A stretch of 64,000 nucleotides of DNA from Rhizopus sp. PT2906. Taxonomy: Eukaryota; Mucoromycota; Mucoromycetes; Mucorales; Rhizopodaceae. Positions 32,757 to 44,411 of this stretch are shown in pieces. The stretch covers positions 172,657 to 236,656 of the forward strand of contig JAMYHX010000013.1 in assembly GCA_025529335.1 (NCBI GenBank), read 5' to 3'. The position numbers and the translations under genes are program-made. The stretch's first letter is position 1. Each line of letters opens with the position of its first letter. The notes below the pieces were generated by a model, which was not told the DNA's origin, ran no database searches, and was given only the letters and a program-made list of their open reading frames with translations.

Positions 32757-35087
32757 TTAAAGGGTTTTAAGAATGCAACGTCCTGTAATCTTATGGCGAC
32801 ATAAATGACTATGATAAAAAGAAAGATTAGAAACACCAAAGACAATAAGAAAGCTAAACTTACCACTTCTTGATCATAGCGGCGCAGCTAACACCGATTT
32901 CTTGATGCTTGCAAGGAAGCAAGCGAACATTAGCTGGTTCTGCATAGCAAATAGTGCAAAGATTATCATCATCTCCATCATTCGATTGGGGTGATTGAAT
33001 ATCATCAAAATTGTCATCATCTACGTTTGAAGTGTCACTGACAGGAGGAGTTTGATGACTAGGAACAACATCGATAATAGAAGGAGGACGTAATATAGGG
33101 CCACCTGTAGGACAATAGGCATTACTGAATCTGGTCTTGCCTCTTTTATACACCCAGTACTTGACCTTCTTTCTATAGGCTGGATCCAGTACACCAGCTT
33201 GGCTAATGCCCCAGTAAGGATAATTAACATGAGGTTTATAAATCCAAGGCTCATCACCGAAATTTACACGTACTTGTTGGTGTCCATGGACGCTAATAGC
33301 AGGGAAGAGGCCGAATCCATTGGGGCCAAAGTAATGTTCGTTGATTCCTGGGATGCATCTAAACTCGACAGTCATTTGCATCAACTTGCCATTGACGTAA
33401 TAAGTACAACGGCCGTTGTCAAGATCCAAAAGAGAACCGACCACATCACCAATAGCACACCTAGTATCCAGTATGCTAACAGGATAAAGACATTTACCAG
33501 CTACCCAGACGGCGGAACGGAATGTATCAAAAGCGAAACTGTTCTATTAGAATAAAGTCAATCAATACTCAAACATGAACGAAAATGATATAGCTTACAA
33601 TGTCATCGCCTACTGCATGGCCTTCGTCCGGAGAAAATTTGCTATTATGGGAAGCCCATCCGATTTGGATGATTCCATTAGTAAGTATGACCACTTCATA
33701 GTACCATTTGCCTTTTCTAACGCATGAAGTTCCCCGGACAGATTCAAAATGATTCAGATCGTTACGCAACTAATTGAGTGTCAGAACTATGAATCATTAT
33801 AAAAATTGTTTCTATATTACCATTAAACCATTATCAGTCATCTTTAAGCCAGAAGTGGCGTCATAAGGGTTCATGATCATTCGTAAACGACTGAGGTCCC
33901 AAGAATGGATTACCTGTAAAATAAAATTAGTATATACGTATATATACATATATATTTTTTCATGCAGCCATTTACCACTTGAGGGTCAGCAAAAGTATGA
34001 TCTACTGCCCATTGGCAACAGGACTTGAGTTGAATGTACTTTGCCCATTCTTCTCTCAAAGGACCAGCGAGAGGAACATCCAACTGAGTTGGAGTTTGAT
34101 TTTTTCCAGTATTGAGCAAATGGATACGTTGAAGGACATCATTACATTCAGCAATAATTGCCAGCAATAATTCATGAATGTTCAGATCATGATGATAGAT
34201 GCGATCCTTGCAGTAAGCTATAAGCAATGAGTATTATAAATATTACTCATGCTTCATGAATTCAGAATTATTTACCTGTTAATGCAAACCTTTCGAGAGC
34301 TACCAAGCAAAACAAACGAACCAAGACATCTTCTTGAGGATTAGCCAATGATTTGATCAAAATGTCGCCAACCTCTTCTGTCCAGATATGACAAGCCATT
34401 TCACCAGCATACTTTTTGGCAAGCAAAGCCCATACAATGGCAGCATTTTGTCTTGTCTTGACAGCCATAGGATCCACAATAGGACGCATGAAATTATCGA
34501 TAACCCAATGATTTATGAGTTGTTTACGGACAAGCTCTTTCTTGGCAGCTTCACGATAGCGGCCACATAAGAGAGAGATCATACGCTGGAGTCTACCTGG
34601 TCTCTTGTTCAGCTTGCTAATGATCATTTCAGAAGCATGGTCCATTGTGTCAATAGCAGGCAAAGAAGCTTTCTCAAAGACATGATGCATAAAGGCCAAG
34701 GATACAGGATTATCAGCCCTAAGATGCAACACCAAAACGGAGAGAAACGCAAGGAAACCAGTGCCTGAGTAGGGTATATTAGTTATGAGATGAGCTTAAA
34801 GCAAAGCAAAGTGTATTACCTTCGCGAATAGCCTCGAGCAGTACTTCCATGCACTGTAGCATGATCTTTTCACGCTCATAGAAAGCTCTCTTAATCTCCT
34901 CTTCTTGTCTTGAATGATCATCTTCATCACTTGGTCTTCGAACTCTGACATGGTTCATAGAAATTGACATCAGCTTCTTCCAATGTCGATCGATGATCTT
35001 GAAGATATGCGTTATCTGCAAAGAGAATTCATCTGCAGGTGTGAAGTGATAAAAGGAATCGTCACTGCTTGCAACACTATCAGCCAT
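32757..35087 (-). CDS. SPRY-domain RING-type protein (RSPRY1-like), paralogue A
   Basis: 664 aa. Exons: 35087-34820, 34764-34276, 34217-33976, 33913-33821, 33769-33599, 33543-32864 and 32808-32757. Order: helical armadillo-like N-half (about 1-330), SPRY domain (GKWYYEVVILTNGIIQIGWA ... GDVVGSLLDLDNGRCTYYVNGK), a linker, and a C-terminal RING-like finger: CTICYAEP, PCKHQEIGVSC, then CHLCRHKI, whose last CxxC comes from the final exon. The finger lacks one of the eight usual ligands (Gly where the fifth Cys/His belongs), as in paralogue B. A ubiquitin-ligase role is the family expectation, with SPRY choosing substrates. Without the last exon the protein would appear to end KKW. Confidence 0.9.
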
Positions 35088-35190
35088 TATATTTCCTTGT
35101 TCTTTGTGTAGAGCAAAGAATAAGAAATAGGAAAATTAACAGGCAAGAAAGATCAAGCATTATATAATAAAAAGTGAGACCCGGAGAATT

Positions 35191-35249
35191 GTTTAGCTCG
35201 TTTAGCTTGTTTAGCTCGTTTAGCTTGTTTAGCTTGTTTAGCTTGTTTC
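35191..35249. repeat. 9-base tandem repeat
   Basis: Six and a half units of GTTTAGCTC/GTTTAGCTT in the promoter or 5' leader of the SPRY-RING gene, about 105-165 bases before its ATG. On the minus strand the units are open in frame (Lys-Leu-Asn / Glu-Leu-Asn), but that frame stops before the gene start. Confidence 0.8.
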
Positions 35250-35409
35250 GCATTTTGGTCTTTACAACCGACACAACCATCATCTAAAATAATCCGATAG
35301 GTTTGTTCTTTACCCTTTATTATCTAATAGTGTTTTACACTCTGTTTTATACAATGCAGTCATGATTTATTCACTTTTTCAAGGCTTTCTTTTTTTTTTT
35401 TTTTTTTTT

Positions 35410-36204
35410 TTACAAGAATGTAACAGTATCGTCTACAAGGGTAATTTTGACCACTTTATCAAAGGCTTTTTTCAAATCTTTGTCCTTTTTGTATTTGGGG
35501 TGCTTTTCGATTAAGTTTATCGCTTTCTTTTTGGCATCACGTAAGCTAATTGGCTACATAATAAATAGTCAGTCATTTTCATGATATTCAATCATGCGTA
35601 CTCACCCCATCCTTCAGTACATGCTTCAATGCAAGCTTTAGATTCGTTGATACGTCTTTATCCAGTTCAATTGAATTCCAATCCGTCGAGTTATTCTTCT
35701 TTTTCTTATCTTTCTTCTTTTCCTCAGTCTTTTGCTTCTTGGATTCGTTTTCTTTAGCTTCATCCTCATTCTTTCTCTTTTTTAATTGATCAATGAGTGA
35801 AACAGGCTTATCCTCTTTCTTATCCTCTTTCTTATCATTGGCACTGTTGTCATTTTGATTCTTGTCGGCTTTTTTATTGTTCTTTTGATTGTTTTGACCG
35901 TTACCTTGGGTCTGTAAATAATATAAATAAATGACCATATATAAATGAAAGGGGGGTTACCTTGTTTTGATAAATGTGTTTTTGGAACTTTTGGGCTTCA
36001 GTAATACATGAGGTATGTGTTTCCCAAGCACGGCCTTGGAAAGTAACAGAGCAATCGATGCAAGAAAATGTTGAGCGACAACGATGAGAAGGCAATTTAG
36101 GTTTTTTTATAACATCGCCACAACCATCACACTGAAAGCTATTGATGTTCAAGTTAAGTCTCTTTGATTGGTTACTTGATCAGATCCATTCTTTACCTGA
36201 CCAT
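35410..36204 (-). CDS. LYAR: LYAR-type nucleolar zinc-finger protein
   Basis: 211 aa, homologue of the cell-growth nucleolar protein LYAR, which takes part in ribosome biogenesis. Exons: 36204-36197, 36138-35961, 35911-35606 and 35553-35410. The first coding exon is only 8 bases (ATG GTC AG); splicing gives MVSFQCDGCGDVIKKPKLP, matching the family start. Seen: two LYAR-type C2HC fingers (CDGCGD ... HRC; CIDCSVTF ... HTSC), a Lys/Glu/Asn-rich middle with nuclear-localisation character, and a C-terminal basic helical block (SLRDAKKKAINLIEKHP). The start codon is 99 bases downstream of the PEX14 stop codon on the same strand. Confidence 0.92.
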
Positions 36205-36303
36205 GATCTTTATAAAGGAAAATTATAGAAAAAACAAACTGACATCTCAGCCACACTTGCACACAGACACAAAATCTTCCCCTGAAATTTTAAAAGACAG
36301 ATT

Positions 36304-37416
36304 TTATTTCTTTTCACCGTCATTGGCTGAAGTAGAGGCCTCAGCATTGCTACTGGATGGGGTATTGTTACTACTTGAAGAAGAGGAGGCCTGGGTAGCA
36401 GCCATTTGCCAGGCAGGAATACCAACACGAGAACCACCGGCATTTAATGTAGCAGAAAGACGAGAGGATAGTCCATCTGTAGCAGGAGAGGTGGGTGCAC
36501 TTGATGCCGGCTCAAGCGAGTTAGGGGTTGTGCGGCGATTGAGCAAAAGTGATTTTAACGATTTCATTTCATTTTGAAGATCTACCAGAACTGCATTTTG
36601 TGCTTCTTTATTACGTTCCAATGCCTAAATAAAACCAGAATATCCTATTAGACTTTATCTTTTTATTGACCTGCTTCACTGTTACCTTAGGCACAAGCTC
36701 CTTTAAGGACTCTATATCATTCTTTACATTCTTAAAGTCTTCATCTCTCTTTGCATCAGATTCTTCTAAATCCTTAAGCACAGTCTCGAGACTAGCGAGC
36801 GATTCATCTACCTTTTTAGACTGTGAAGCCACAGTTGTAAGCGCAGCATTTGTTTGATCTTTAATCTCTTTCAAGGAATCTTCCACTTTAAACAGAGAAT
36901 AACCATTAGACCGATGGCAATGATTATATTTGCATCATCTTACCTGCTTGGAACTGAGCATCTAATTTTTCTTTATCCTCTTCCAGCTCTTTTTGTGTTG
37001 GAACTTGAAACCAAGGACCAAACAAGCGCTAAATAAACAAAGAGTCTTAGCTCTTTTCTTCTTTACACGTCTGTCTCACAGTACTTTACCTTTGCTAGTG
37101 TCCATACACCGTAACCAACACCACCTGCTAATACAGCAGCAATAAAGATATCTCTCCAATCGTAAGAAGGCCTAGTAGGGACGGGTGGTGGTACTGCTGC
37201 TGGATACATGACTGTTCCTGGTTGTGGGTTGCCTACAGTGGTTGTCGTAGTCGTAACAGCGGCACTCTTTCCGTTGACTCTAGCCATAGCCTCCTCAATC
37301 TCTTCAGAGGTCATTCCTTTTGATTCCAAAAAAGAGACCTTTTTTGCTAAAGGAGCAGATTGAACCTTGGGATCAGATAAGAATGAAATAGCTGATGAAA
37401 TGAGGTCTTCACGCAT
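36304..37416 (-). CDS. PEX14: Peroxin-14, peroxisomal docking protein
   Basis: 310 aa. Part of the docking complex on the peroxisome membrane, binding the cargo receptor Pex5. Exons: 37416-37090, 37028-36944, 36885-36686 and 36624-36304. Seen: conserved N-terminal domain MREDLISSAISFLSDPKV ... FLESKGMTSEEIEEA (Pex5-binding), a Pro-rich link, one hydrophobic segment (DIFIAAVLAGGVGYGVWTLA), then FGPWFQVPTQKELEEDKEKL and a long coiled coil (about 140-230). The tail is Ser-rich and disordered. All junctions are GT-AG. The LYAR gene follows closely in tandem. Confidence 0.95.
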
Positions 37417-38014
37417 TGTAAGCTGTTTTGTTTGTAATGTGTAAAGGAAGAAAAAGTGTGGGGAATACCAATATACTTGCTTACAAAGTAGAAATTCACA
37501 TGAATTATATATCAGGCAGTCACTTAATCGATTCGGCACTCAGATTCAAACCAAGCATCTCGGTGATTCCTTGGTGGTTCCTTGGTAGTTATGAAAATTA
37601 AAAAGGGACCGACTTGATACTATAAAACTTGAACAATACGAAAATATGCCTCAGCATATATTGAACATGGGGTCGCCCATTTTTCTACATCAATCGTTTT
37701 CGTTTAGTACTGTGTGAATCTCTACAATCAAGAAGAAGAAGGGAAGCGCCTTCTCGGTAGTGAAAATTCTCATTTAGAAGGAAATAGCATAAACTTGCCG
37801 CAAAGCAATATTCAGGTTATCTTTGCAACTTTTAAAGCATAATTCATCAGCAAGCCTTTGGGAGAAGCAAAAACAAGACTAATCTCTACTTTTTGTGATG
37901 TAGATCTTTGTCTTTTTAAACGCTGCATAAGTGTCGTATTATCCTTCTCTTATTACAGCTTTGTGTGAGATACTGTATTGACAAAATTGGGTGTTTTATT
38001 TTCTACATAATCAA
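37417..38014. other. PEX14 promoter and PPR 3' spacer
   Basis: About 600 bases with no recognisable gene: upstream region of PEX14 and 3' flank of the PPR gene. Confidence 0.45.
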
Positions 38015-40228
38015 TCAAGTATATACACGCTTGAATTTCGAATTTTTAAATGTCTTGTTCTTGGGGCAAAGGCGTATCAGTGTTTGTCTAGCTTCTTCAT
38101 CTTCTAATTGAATACATTTGTTATAAACGGGCATTAGTTCACTTAGACTAGGAGCGCCTAAGTTTGAGCATCTTCGTAGTTCTGTAGAAATAATGCCCAG
38201 AGCGTTCTTCAAATCATTTACCCTAATTATACACATATCAATTCTTATTTCTTAATATCTTTTTTATAGTAACTTTACCTCGCAAGAGTATTTGCCATAG
38301 TAATACATAACTCTCGTTGTTGCTGATCTGCCCAACCTTCTCGTATAGCAGCAGCTTCTTTTCTAGCTTGTCTGGCCTTTTTTTCCATAATGCTCTCTTC
38401 CACATTTTCTTTAATACCAAATTCTTGGTTCTTGGATTCCAAAAAGGTTTGATAATCCTCCCATACTTTCCAAGCAAGAACGCCGTCCTTTTGTTTATAA
38501 CAATATTCCAACATTTGACTAAATGTGAACCCATCTTTTTTTACTGCAAATTTATCAAACATCTTGGTATAAATATTCACAGCTTCAGTTGGCTGCTTCT
38601 GTGAGATATGTACGGTTAAATAAGCATTCAACAAGGCAGTTGTGACCTGGATATTGTGAGAGACAGCAAGCTTGAAGAGCCACCTGGCCTCTTTAGCGAC
38701 ATCAGATCTCTTTCGAGGTATTTCGGTAGGCATTAAACATTCAGTAGTTGTCAGTGCTGTTGAAGAACCTGTTGCTTCTGATGTCTTGTTAGTACTTCTT
38801 GTTGGTTGATAACTTGCATAACACCAGAGTAAATTAGTAAAAGTTTGCTCATCAGGTGCTAATAGACTATCTGCGCCCTTTTCCTTCATATCATTCCACA
38901 TAACATTCAATATGTTTCGAGCCTGAGACAAATCTTTTTTTCTTGAACAGGCAGTAAGTAATGTATTATATGTAATTTTATCAGGCTGGAATCCATAGTG
39001 CTCTTCCATCTGGTTTAATAAGCTAAATGCTTCATGATAATAATCAGGACGCTTTGCACATGCATTAATAAGAACATTAAAGGTGACATCAGTAGGATAC
39101 AATTGATAGTTGACCATATCTTCAAACAGATTCAAAGATTTTTCCACTTCTCCTCTCTAGCAAATAAATCTAAATATACAACTAATTAAAAAGAAATTAA
39201 GCCTACCTTTGCACAAGCATGTAGCATTAAAGTATATGAAACTTCGTCAGGTTGATGATAAGAGAGTCTCATTGTATCAAACACTTCCCATGCCTTCTCT
39301 AGTTTATTAGCTTTTAAGCATCCACTGATGATGTTGGCGAATATAGGCTATTTGATTAATTAGGCTATCATTGCTTATATATATATATCTGGCAGTATGA
39401 TTACCTGAGATGGGATAATGGAGCTATTTTTCATTCTTTCAAAAATGACTAGTGCGTCATCTATCCTTTTGCTAGCAATAAATGCTTTTATGATGGAGCT
39501 GTAAGTGTAAATATCAGGCTTCAAATTATATTCTCGTAGTCGCTTGAATGTTGATATGGCTTGAGGCAAATCGTTCACATTGGCATAAGCATCAATCAAA
39601 TGGTTCACGGCTCGAGTGCTTGGTGATATGTTGTATTTTTGCATCAATTCGAATGCTTTTTCTGCTTCTTTGGCTCTTTTGGTTATTGCATTTGCATAAA
39701 TTAAACTTTCAAAATCTTGAACTGTGTAATCTTGCATTGAAGAACTTTCTTCAGTCGATGTCAACGTTGCGTCAACCACTTTTTCACTTGACGGTAATTG
39801 TCTTTTCATGTTCTCTCCAAGCTGTTCTTTACGGGTATCTAAAAATTTCAACTGTAATTGTTCCAAGTAATTAGAAGTAATCTTTGGTCTTGGAGGGGTG
39901 GGTGCAGAAAGTTCCTTGTAGATGGTTTCGATCTCTTCGTTGCTTACTTTTTCAGGTAAACTAGCAGCCTATTGACATTAGAACAGCAATCCTTTGCTTT
40001 ATTTATTTTATAAATATGAACCTGCTTCGATCTTGACTGTAGCTGATATTCTATCTGCTTGATCTCTTCCATAACTTTCTTCGTTCTCTCATCAAGTCCA
40101 GATCTAAATAGATCTTGTTAATTTATTTCGAGTATTATACAAGAAAGAGGAGGTTTTTACCTGCTTGATGAGTATCTTATAGCTTTACTAAAGTGAAATC
40201 TAAAGTAGGTGCGTCTAAGGCAATACAT
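38015..40228 (-). CDS. Mitochondrial pentatricopeptide-repeat protein
   Basis: 646 aa. Exons: 40228-40161, 40103-40022, 39968-39405, 39347-39207, 39156-38279 and 38222-38015. Seen: an Arg-rich amphipathic start (MYCLRRTYFRFHFSKAIRY) fitting a mitochondrial presequence; then at least eight PPR-like helical pairs, for example INHLIDAYANV-type turns as AVNHLIDAYANVNDLPQAI, DIYTYSSIIKAFIASKRIDD and ITYNTLLTACSRKKDLSQA. A charged helix and a C-terminal block follow. PPR proteins bind organellar RNA for maturation or translation; the RNA target is unknown. Its closest fungal roles would be mitochondrial mRNA or intron processing, which is inference. Confidence 0.9.
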
Positions 40229-40558
40229 TGAAAAGAGAAAGAACCTGAAATATCTTTGTTACTGCCATGATTGTTTAATTTACTACCAAGAAAAATCGTC
40301 ACATTATGCCCTGTTTAAAAAAAAAAGCCCTCATGAAAGCATAAGAGATCATTGCAGATGACACTATTATTGTGCACTCATGCTGTATATTTTATAGCAG
40401 CAAAGAGTACGAATCAGTAAAAGCCATGCATACACTATGACTTTATTATTCATAATTTGAAAAAAAGATAAAAAGACTATGAAAGATGTACATTGACATT
40501 TATTGATAAAAGAATAATAAGGATATGAATCCTAGTAGAGTGCGCTGAGAATGATGAT

Positions 40559-40682
40559 TCAGACACATTTGATGCTCTTTCCAGTGGATTGGTCGTATCC
40601 AACCGTAAAGGTTTTAGCTTGTCCTGTTTTACAAGCTGTCTGTCCAACAAATTCTTTTTTTTTTATAGGTATTCTTACAGGA
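40559..40682 (-). other. Exon-like Cys-containing stretch of unknown status
   Basis: After an acceptor-like GATTACAG, an open stretch of about 40 codons reads SCKNTYKKKEFVGQTACKTG ... SIKCV and stops. It lies 37 bases beyond the stop codon of the small membrane protein on the same strand. It may be an alternative last exon of that gene, the remnant of another, or chance. Confidence 0.3.
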
Positions 40683-40718
40683 CTGTAATCGTACTTTATT
40701 TATATTGCGACTTGATTC

Positions 40719-40968
40719 TTATTGTGAAGAATTAATAACATTGTTGTCCTTGTTTTGTAATTGTTCATATTCTTTCTTCTTTTCTATCAACATTGCTAAT
40801 CTTTGTTCCTATTTAATTCTTCAATCTTTAGGCCCTCTTTCTCTCTCTCTCTTTTTTTTTTTAGTGTACCTTTGACTGAATCTTGTACATTTCTAATAAA
40901 TAAAACCCTGCAGCACCACCCGCTAAGGCACCAAAGGAAGCCGCGAATGCTTTACTGATTTTGACCAT
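40719..40968 (-). CDS. Small single-pass membrane protein, 62 aa
   Basis: Two exons, 40968-40870 and 40808-40719, joined in phase 0. Seen: MVKISKAFAASFGALAGGAA, a Gly/Ala-rich hydrophobic segment (residues about 7-25), then a charged coiled-coil-like helix (EQRLAMLIEKKKEYEQLQ) and an Asn/Ser tail. The layout, with a short N-terminus, one membrane helix and a basic/acidic helix, is like small inner-mitochondrial-membrane assembly factors, but I do not recognise the family. It is the first gene upstream of the divergent proteasome chaperone gene (99 bases between ATGs), so they probably share a promoter. Confidence 0.65.
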
Positions 40969-41067
40969 TGTTAATAACAAGAAAGATAAGAAGGAAAAAT
41001 AAAAAGGAGTCCCAGGGATAATTCAATAATCCAGCTGTGACGGGCAAAGTAATGGGTTGTTCTTGAT

Positions 41068-41525
41068 ATGGAGAAAAAAGAAGAATTTCCTATAACAAAT
41101 AAGCAAGTTGCAATCAATGTAAATGATGTAAAGACCGAGATCCTCATTCAAGGTTTCTCTGACAAGATTTTCATTGTTGTCACGCAATATGGAAAGATAG
41201 GACACTTGGTAAGAGAAAACATTAAATAGATTACTCATTAATAATTATTCAGATTCACACTTCGCTCGATGCTGCTCCTCATAGAATAAGCACTCTTGAC
41301 ACATTCCCTACAACAACCAAATTTTTAATAGGTGATTCTATGGGTCCACAGAGTGACTTGTATATATTATATGCAACCTCTATTCTTCAAGCAATTGTTT
41401 CAATGAATCCTCATGAAACAAGGCCGCTTTTATTAGGCATCGCATTAAAGACACTGGATACGAACGACAGCAAACATCTATTTGAACAGATAACAAATGC
41501 CATTATGAAAAATCCAGTTTGGTAA
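41068..41525 (+). CDS. PSMG3: Proteasome assembly chaperone 3
   Basis: 137 aa, two exons 41068-41208 and 41253-41525. Small chaperone that, with PAC4, helps build the 20S alpha ring (yeast Irc25/Poc3). Seen: TEILIQGFSDKIFIVVTQYGKIGHL, matching the family core with the VTQxGKxG strand, followed by LLIG-type strand TKFLIGDS, a helix and the C-terminal MKNPVW like the QVW end of animal PSMG3. Length fits the family (about 120-180). It converges on the SPB4 gene with 10 bases between stop codons. Confidence 0.85.
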
Positions 41526-41535
41526 TAAAGGTTTA

Positions 41536-43507
41536 TTATGTAAACATGTCATCAAACGTGTTTCTATCCAGTTGACCCTTCTTCACTTTCTTGAACAATC
41601 TTTCTTCTTTTGCCAACTCTTCCCAATCATCTTCCTCATCTTCCAACGCCCTCTTCTTCTTCGCTTCCTCTTCTTCTTTCATTCTTTTCAAATACTCTCT
41701 CTTCTTTTGCTTCTTTTCTTTACGTATTGATTTTCTTTCCTTAGCCTCTATCTTTTCAGACCAAGCTACACTCTTTTTCTTTAATTGTATTTGAGGTTTC
41801 TCTTTTTGTTCAGTCATCTCTCTTTGTCTCTTGGCCTCCCTCATTTTGTCCGAATATTTGTAGGAATTCCAATCTATTTGTTCTTCTATAAATGTATTCA
41901 AGTTTTGTTGTTGCTGTTTTAATTCGGGCATCTTGGGTAGCTTTAATAATCCAAAGCCCATGGCTAACTGCCCCAGATTGATATCTTTTACTCGAAAGAT
42001 ATAGCTTGCTTCATGCTTTGAATATGACCTTGCCCATGACACAAATGCTTTAATACTACGATCATGAAGATCTCGATCTGTTTTGACAATCGACCTGATA
42101 TCTGTAATGAATTTGGATAAAGAAGGATCTTGCACCTGCACTGATGTCGCTTTCTCGTCAGCCTGCATCTCATCCTTGATACTATTATCCACTGTTTCGC
42201 CATTGGGCAATATATATCTTCGACGTTGAATGGGAATCTTTCGTAATTTTAAAAAATCAACATACAGCTCTTCTCGGCCTCTCACCAGTAAAACAGTCGC
42301 TTTACCTCTTCTACCTGCTCGACCAGCACGGCCACATCTATGTGAAAATGCCTTTGGATCCTGAGGTGGATCAACCTGAATGACATAGTCCAAATCCGAA
42401 ATATCCAAGCCTCGCGAAGCAACATCCGTACATAATAAAACAGCAGGAATGGCTGGTGATAATTCTATAAAAGAACTATAAGTGGCGGTTCGTCGTTTAG
42501 TATCCATTTGGCCGTGGAGAGAGTGAAGAGAGAATGGTTTTAAACAAGACATGCGACTGAGCACCTTGTAAAAATAGTCTACCATCGCACAAGTGGCAAA
42601 GTACACAATAAATTTTCGGGCACCATCTGGTTGATTTAACTCTGTTTCTAATATGCGCACTGTCTGTAGTAGTTTCTGATCTGCATCACATACTAAATAG
42701 TCAATCTCTAAAGTAGCTGGTGTACGTTGTACTGTGCCCTTGTTCAAAAGATCCTCAACCTTGACTACGATTCGCACAGGATTACGGAGACCAGCACGTA
42801 CTAGTTCTGAGATAGCATCGGTCATTGTTGCAGAAAAGAGACCAGTACGACGTTGTTTAGGTAGTTGTGCTATAATTGTGTTTAGCTGTCTGGAGAAACC
42901 CATATCCAAAAGTCGATCTGCTTCGTCCATGACAAGTACTTCTAATTCTTTGACATTGACCAATTGTCCAGTCTTTGTCAAGAGTTCTTCAAGTCGACCA
43001 GGTGTGCCGATCAAGATGCGAGGATGATCATTCTTAAAAGTAGAAATATCTTCAGCGAGTGATGTCGTACCGCCAATGAATAACCCAGGATGTATCTGAT
43101 CTTTGCATTCATGAGTATCAACAAACTGATCGATGACAGACAAGATCTGTTGTGCGAGTTCTCTTGTTGGCGTAATAATAATCGCTCCAACTTCATAGTT
43201 CTTTAATGGTTCTTCTCTTCTCAAAAGTTTCTCCAAAATAGGTATTACAAAAGCCAATGTTTTTCCAGAACCTGTCACTGCCTCAACCACAACATCCTTA
43301 TTCTTCATAAACAGAGGAATTGCACCAGCCTGCACAGGTGTCATGGTTTCGAATCCGAAAGAATCTAGTGTTTCTAAGCTATTAATGACTTTTTAATATG
43401 AATGCACAATAGGTAACCAAGTAAAAAAATAAAATTCTATACATTGATTCGCTTAATGGTGTCTCTAATGATCGCCATGATCCTGCAGTATTAGGCACAG
43501 CTGTCAT
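41536..43507 (-). CDS. SPB4: DEAD-box RNA helicase SPB4/DDX55
   Basis: 635 aa. Exons: 43507-43443 and 43378-41536. Nucleolar ATP-dependent helicase for 60S ribosomal subunit assembly. Seen in order: Q-motif region (SFGFETMTPVQAGAIP), motif I VTGSGKT, Ia PTRELAQQ, Ib TPGRLEE, II MDEADRLLDMGF, III SATM, V ASRGLDI, VI HRCGRAGR, then the SPB4-type DUF4217 block (FVSWARSYSKHEASYIF ... GLLKLPKMPEL) and a Lys/Glu-rich C-terminal tail. All catalytic motifs are intact. Assigned to SPB4/DDX55 rather than DBP proteins from the ETPLSESI start and the C-terminal domain. Confidence 0.96.
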
Positions 43508-44411
43508 GATTAAGAAAAGTAATAAAGTGAAAATAAGCCACACAAAATGTGTTATTCTTATACAGCGCATAACTCAATTCTCATTGGTCGTTTAAGAGGG
43601 GAAATACAAGGTACTCTTTGTGAAAAAGATGCGAGCTAGACATTGAAGACTTGCCAAGCCAGTCTTCTCAAAGCTTTATCTGCATCATGAGTTTCCCTAA
43701 GAATAATTTTTTATTCTTCTTGATCATTCTTTGTTGCCTTGTAAAACACTCTAGGGCTTATTAGCGACGGGAGAAAGTGCCTGAAATTTAGTACAGCCAT
43801 TAAATCACGATTCTTTTACTTTTTTTTTGAGGGGGGTGATTAAGTGTGTCACTCTTCAAATATGATTACTTAGTAAAATAATAGATAGATCCAGATGTTG
43901 ATTCTAAATCATTTGTATGCAAGATGCTGACATCGATACTCTGCGGAGGCTCCAGAATTTGAGACCACTTTAAGCTTTAATGACGCTTTTTGAAGTGGTG
44001 GTGATTTAAATCAAGCCACGATATCTAATGTCGATTAGTACAGATCTGTTGATATCTTCATTCAGCTTATCTGTAGATAAGCTATCAATGTAGTAGAAAG
44101 CTGCATCATGATTTGATTTTATAAGCAGGTAATAATAATTACACTTCTGCTGCTTGAGCATGACAACTGTTTCTATTTTTACCCTTTAATCGTGCTGCCT
44201 CATTTGTCTTTCTTTCCTAATATCATATCATTACTTTCCATTTTAAATTTTATTGACACCAGCATAATAGTCTTTGTTTACCTGCAGCCAAGAGCCAATC
44301 ATATCAATTAGACATCACGTGCATATACGCTACACTTTGCACTAACTAGTCTGTACCTGTTTCTACTCTTAGTTTTTCTATTTCTTTATCTTTATAATTC
44401 AACTTTTGCAG
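43508..44411. other. Divergent promoter region, SPB4 and FHA kinase
   Basis: About 900 bases between two outward-facing starts. Contains a T/G-rich tract near 43820 and an imperfect palindrome at about 44062-44088 (cagcttatctgtagataagct). Pyrimidine-rich leader before the kinase ATG. No gene is seen. Confidence 0.45.

Noticed and set aside
35080..35283. Minus-strand frame with Lys-Leu-Asn repeats as a gene or first exon
   Set aside because: It is produced by the 9-base tandem repeat and stops just before the true SPRY-RING start codon.
43940..44100. Palindromic stretch near 44062-44088 as an element terminus
   Set aside because: It is short and isolated, with no partner copy or transposase nearby.
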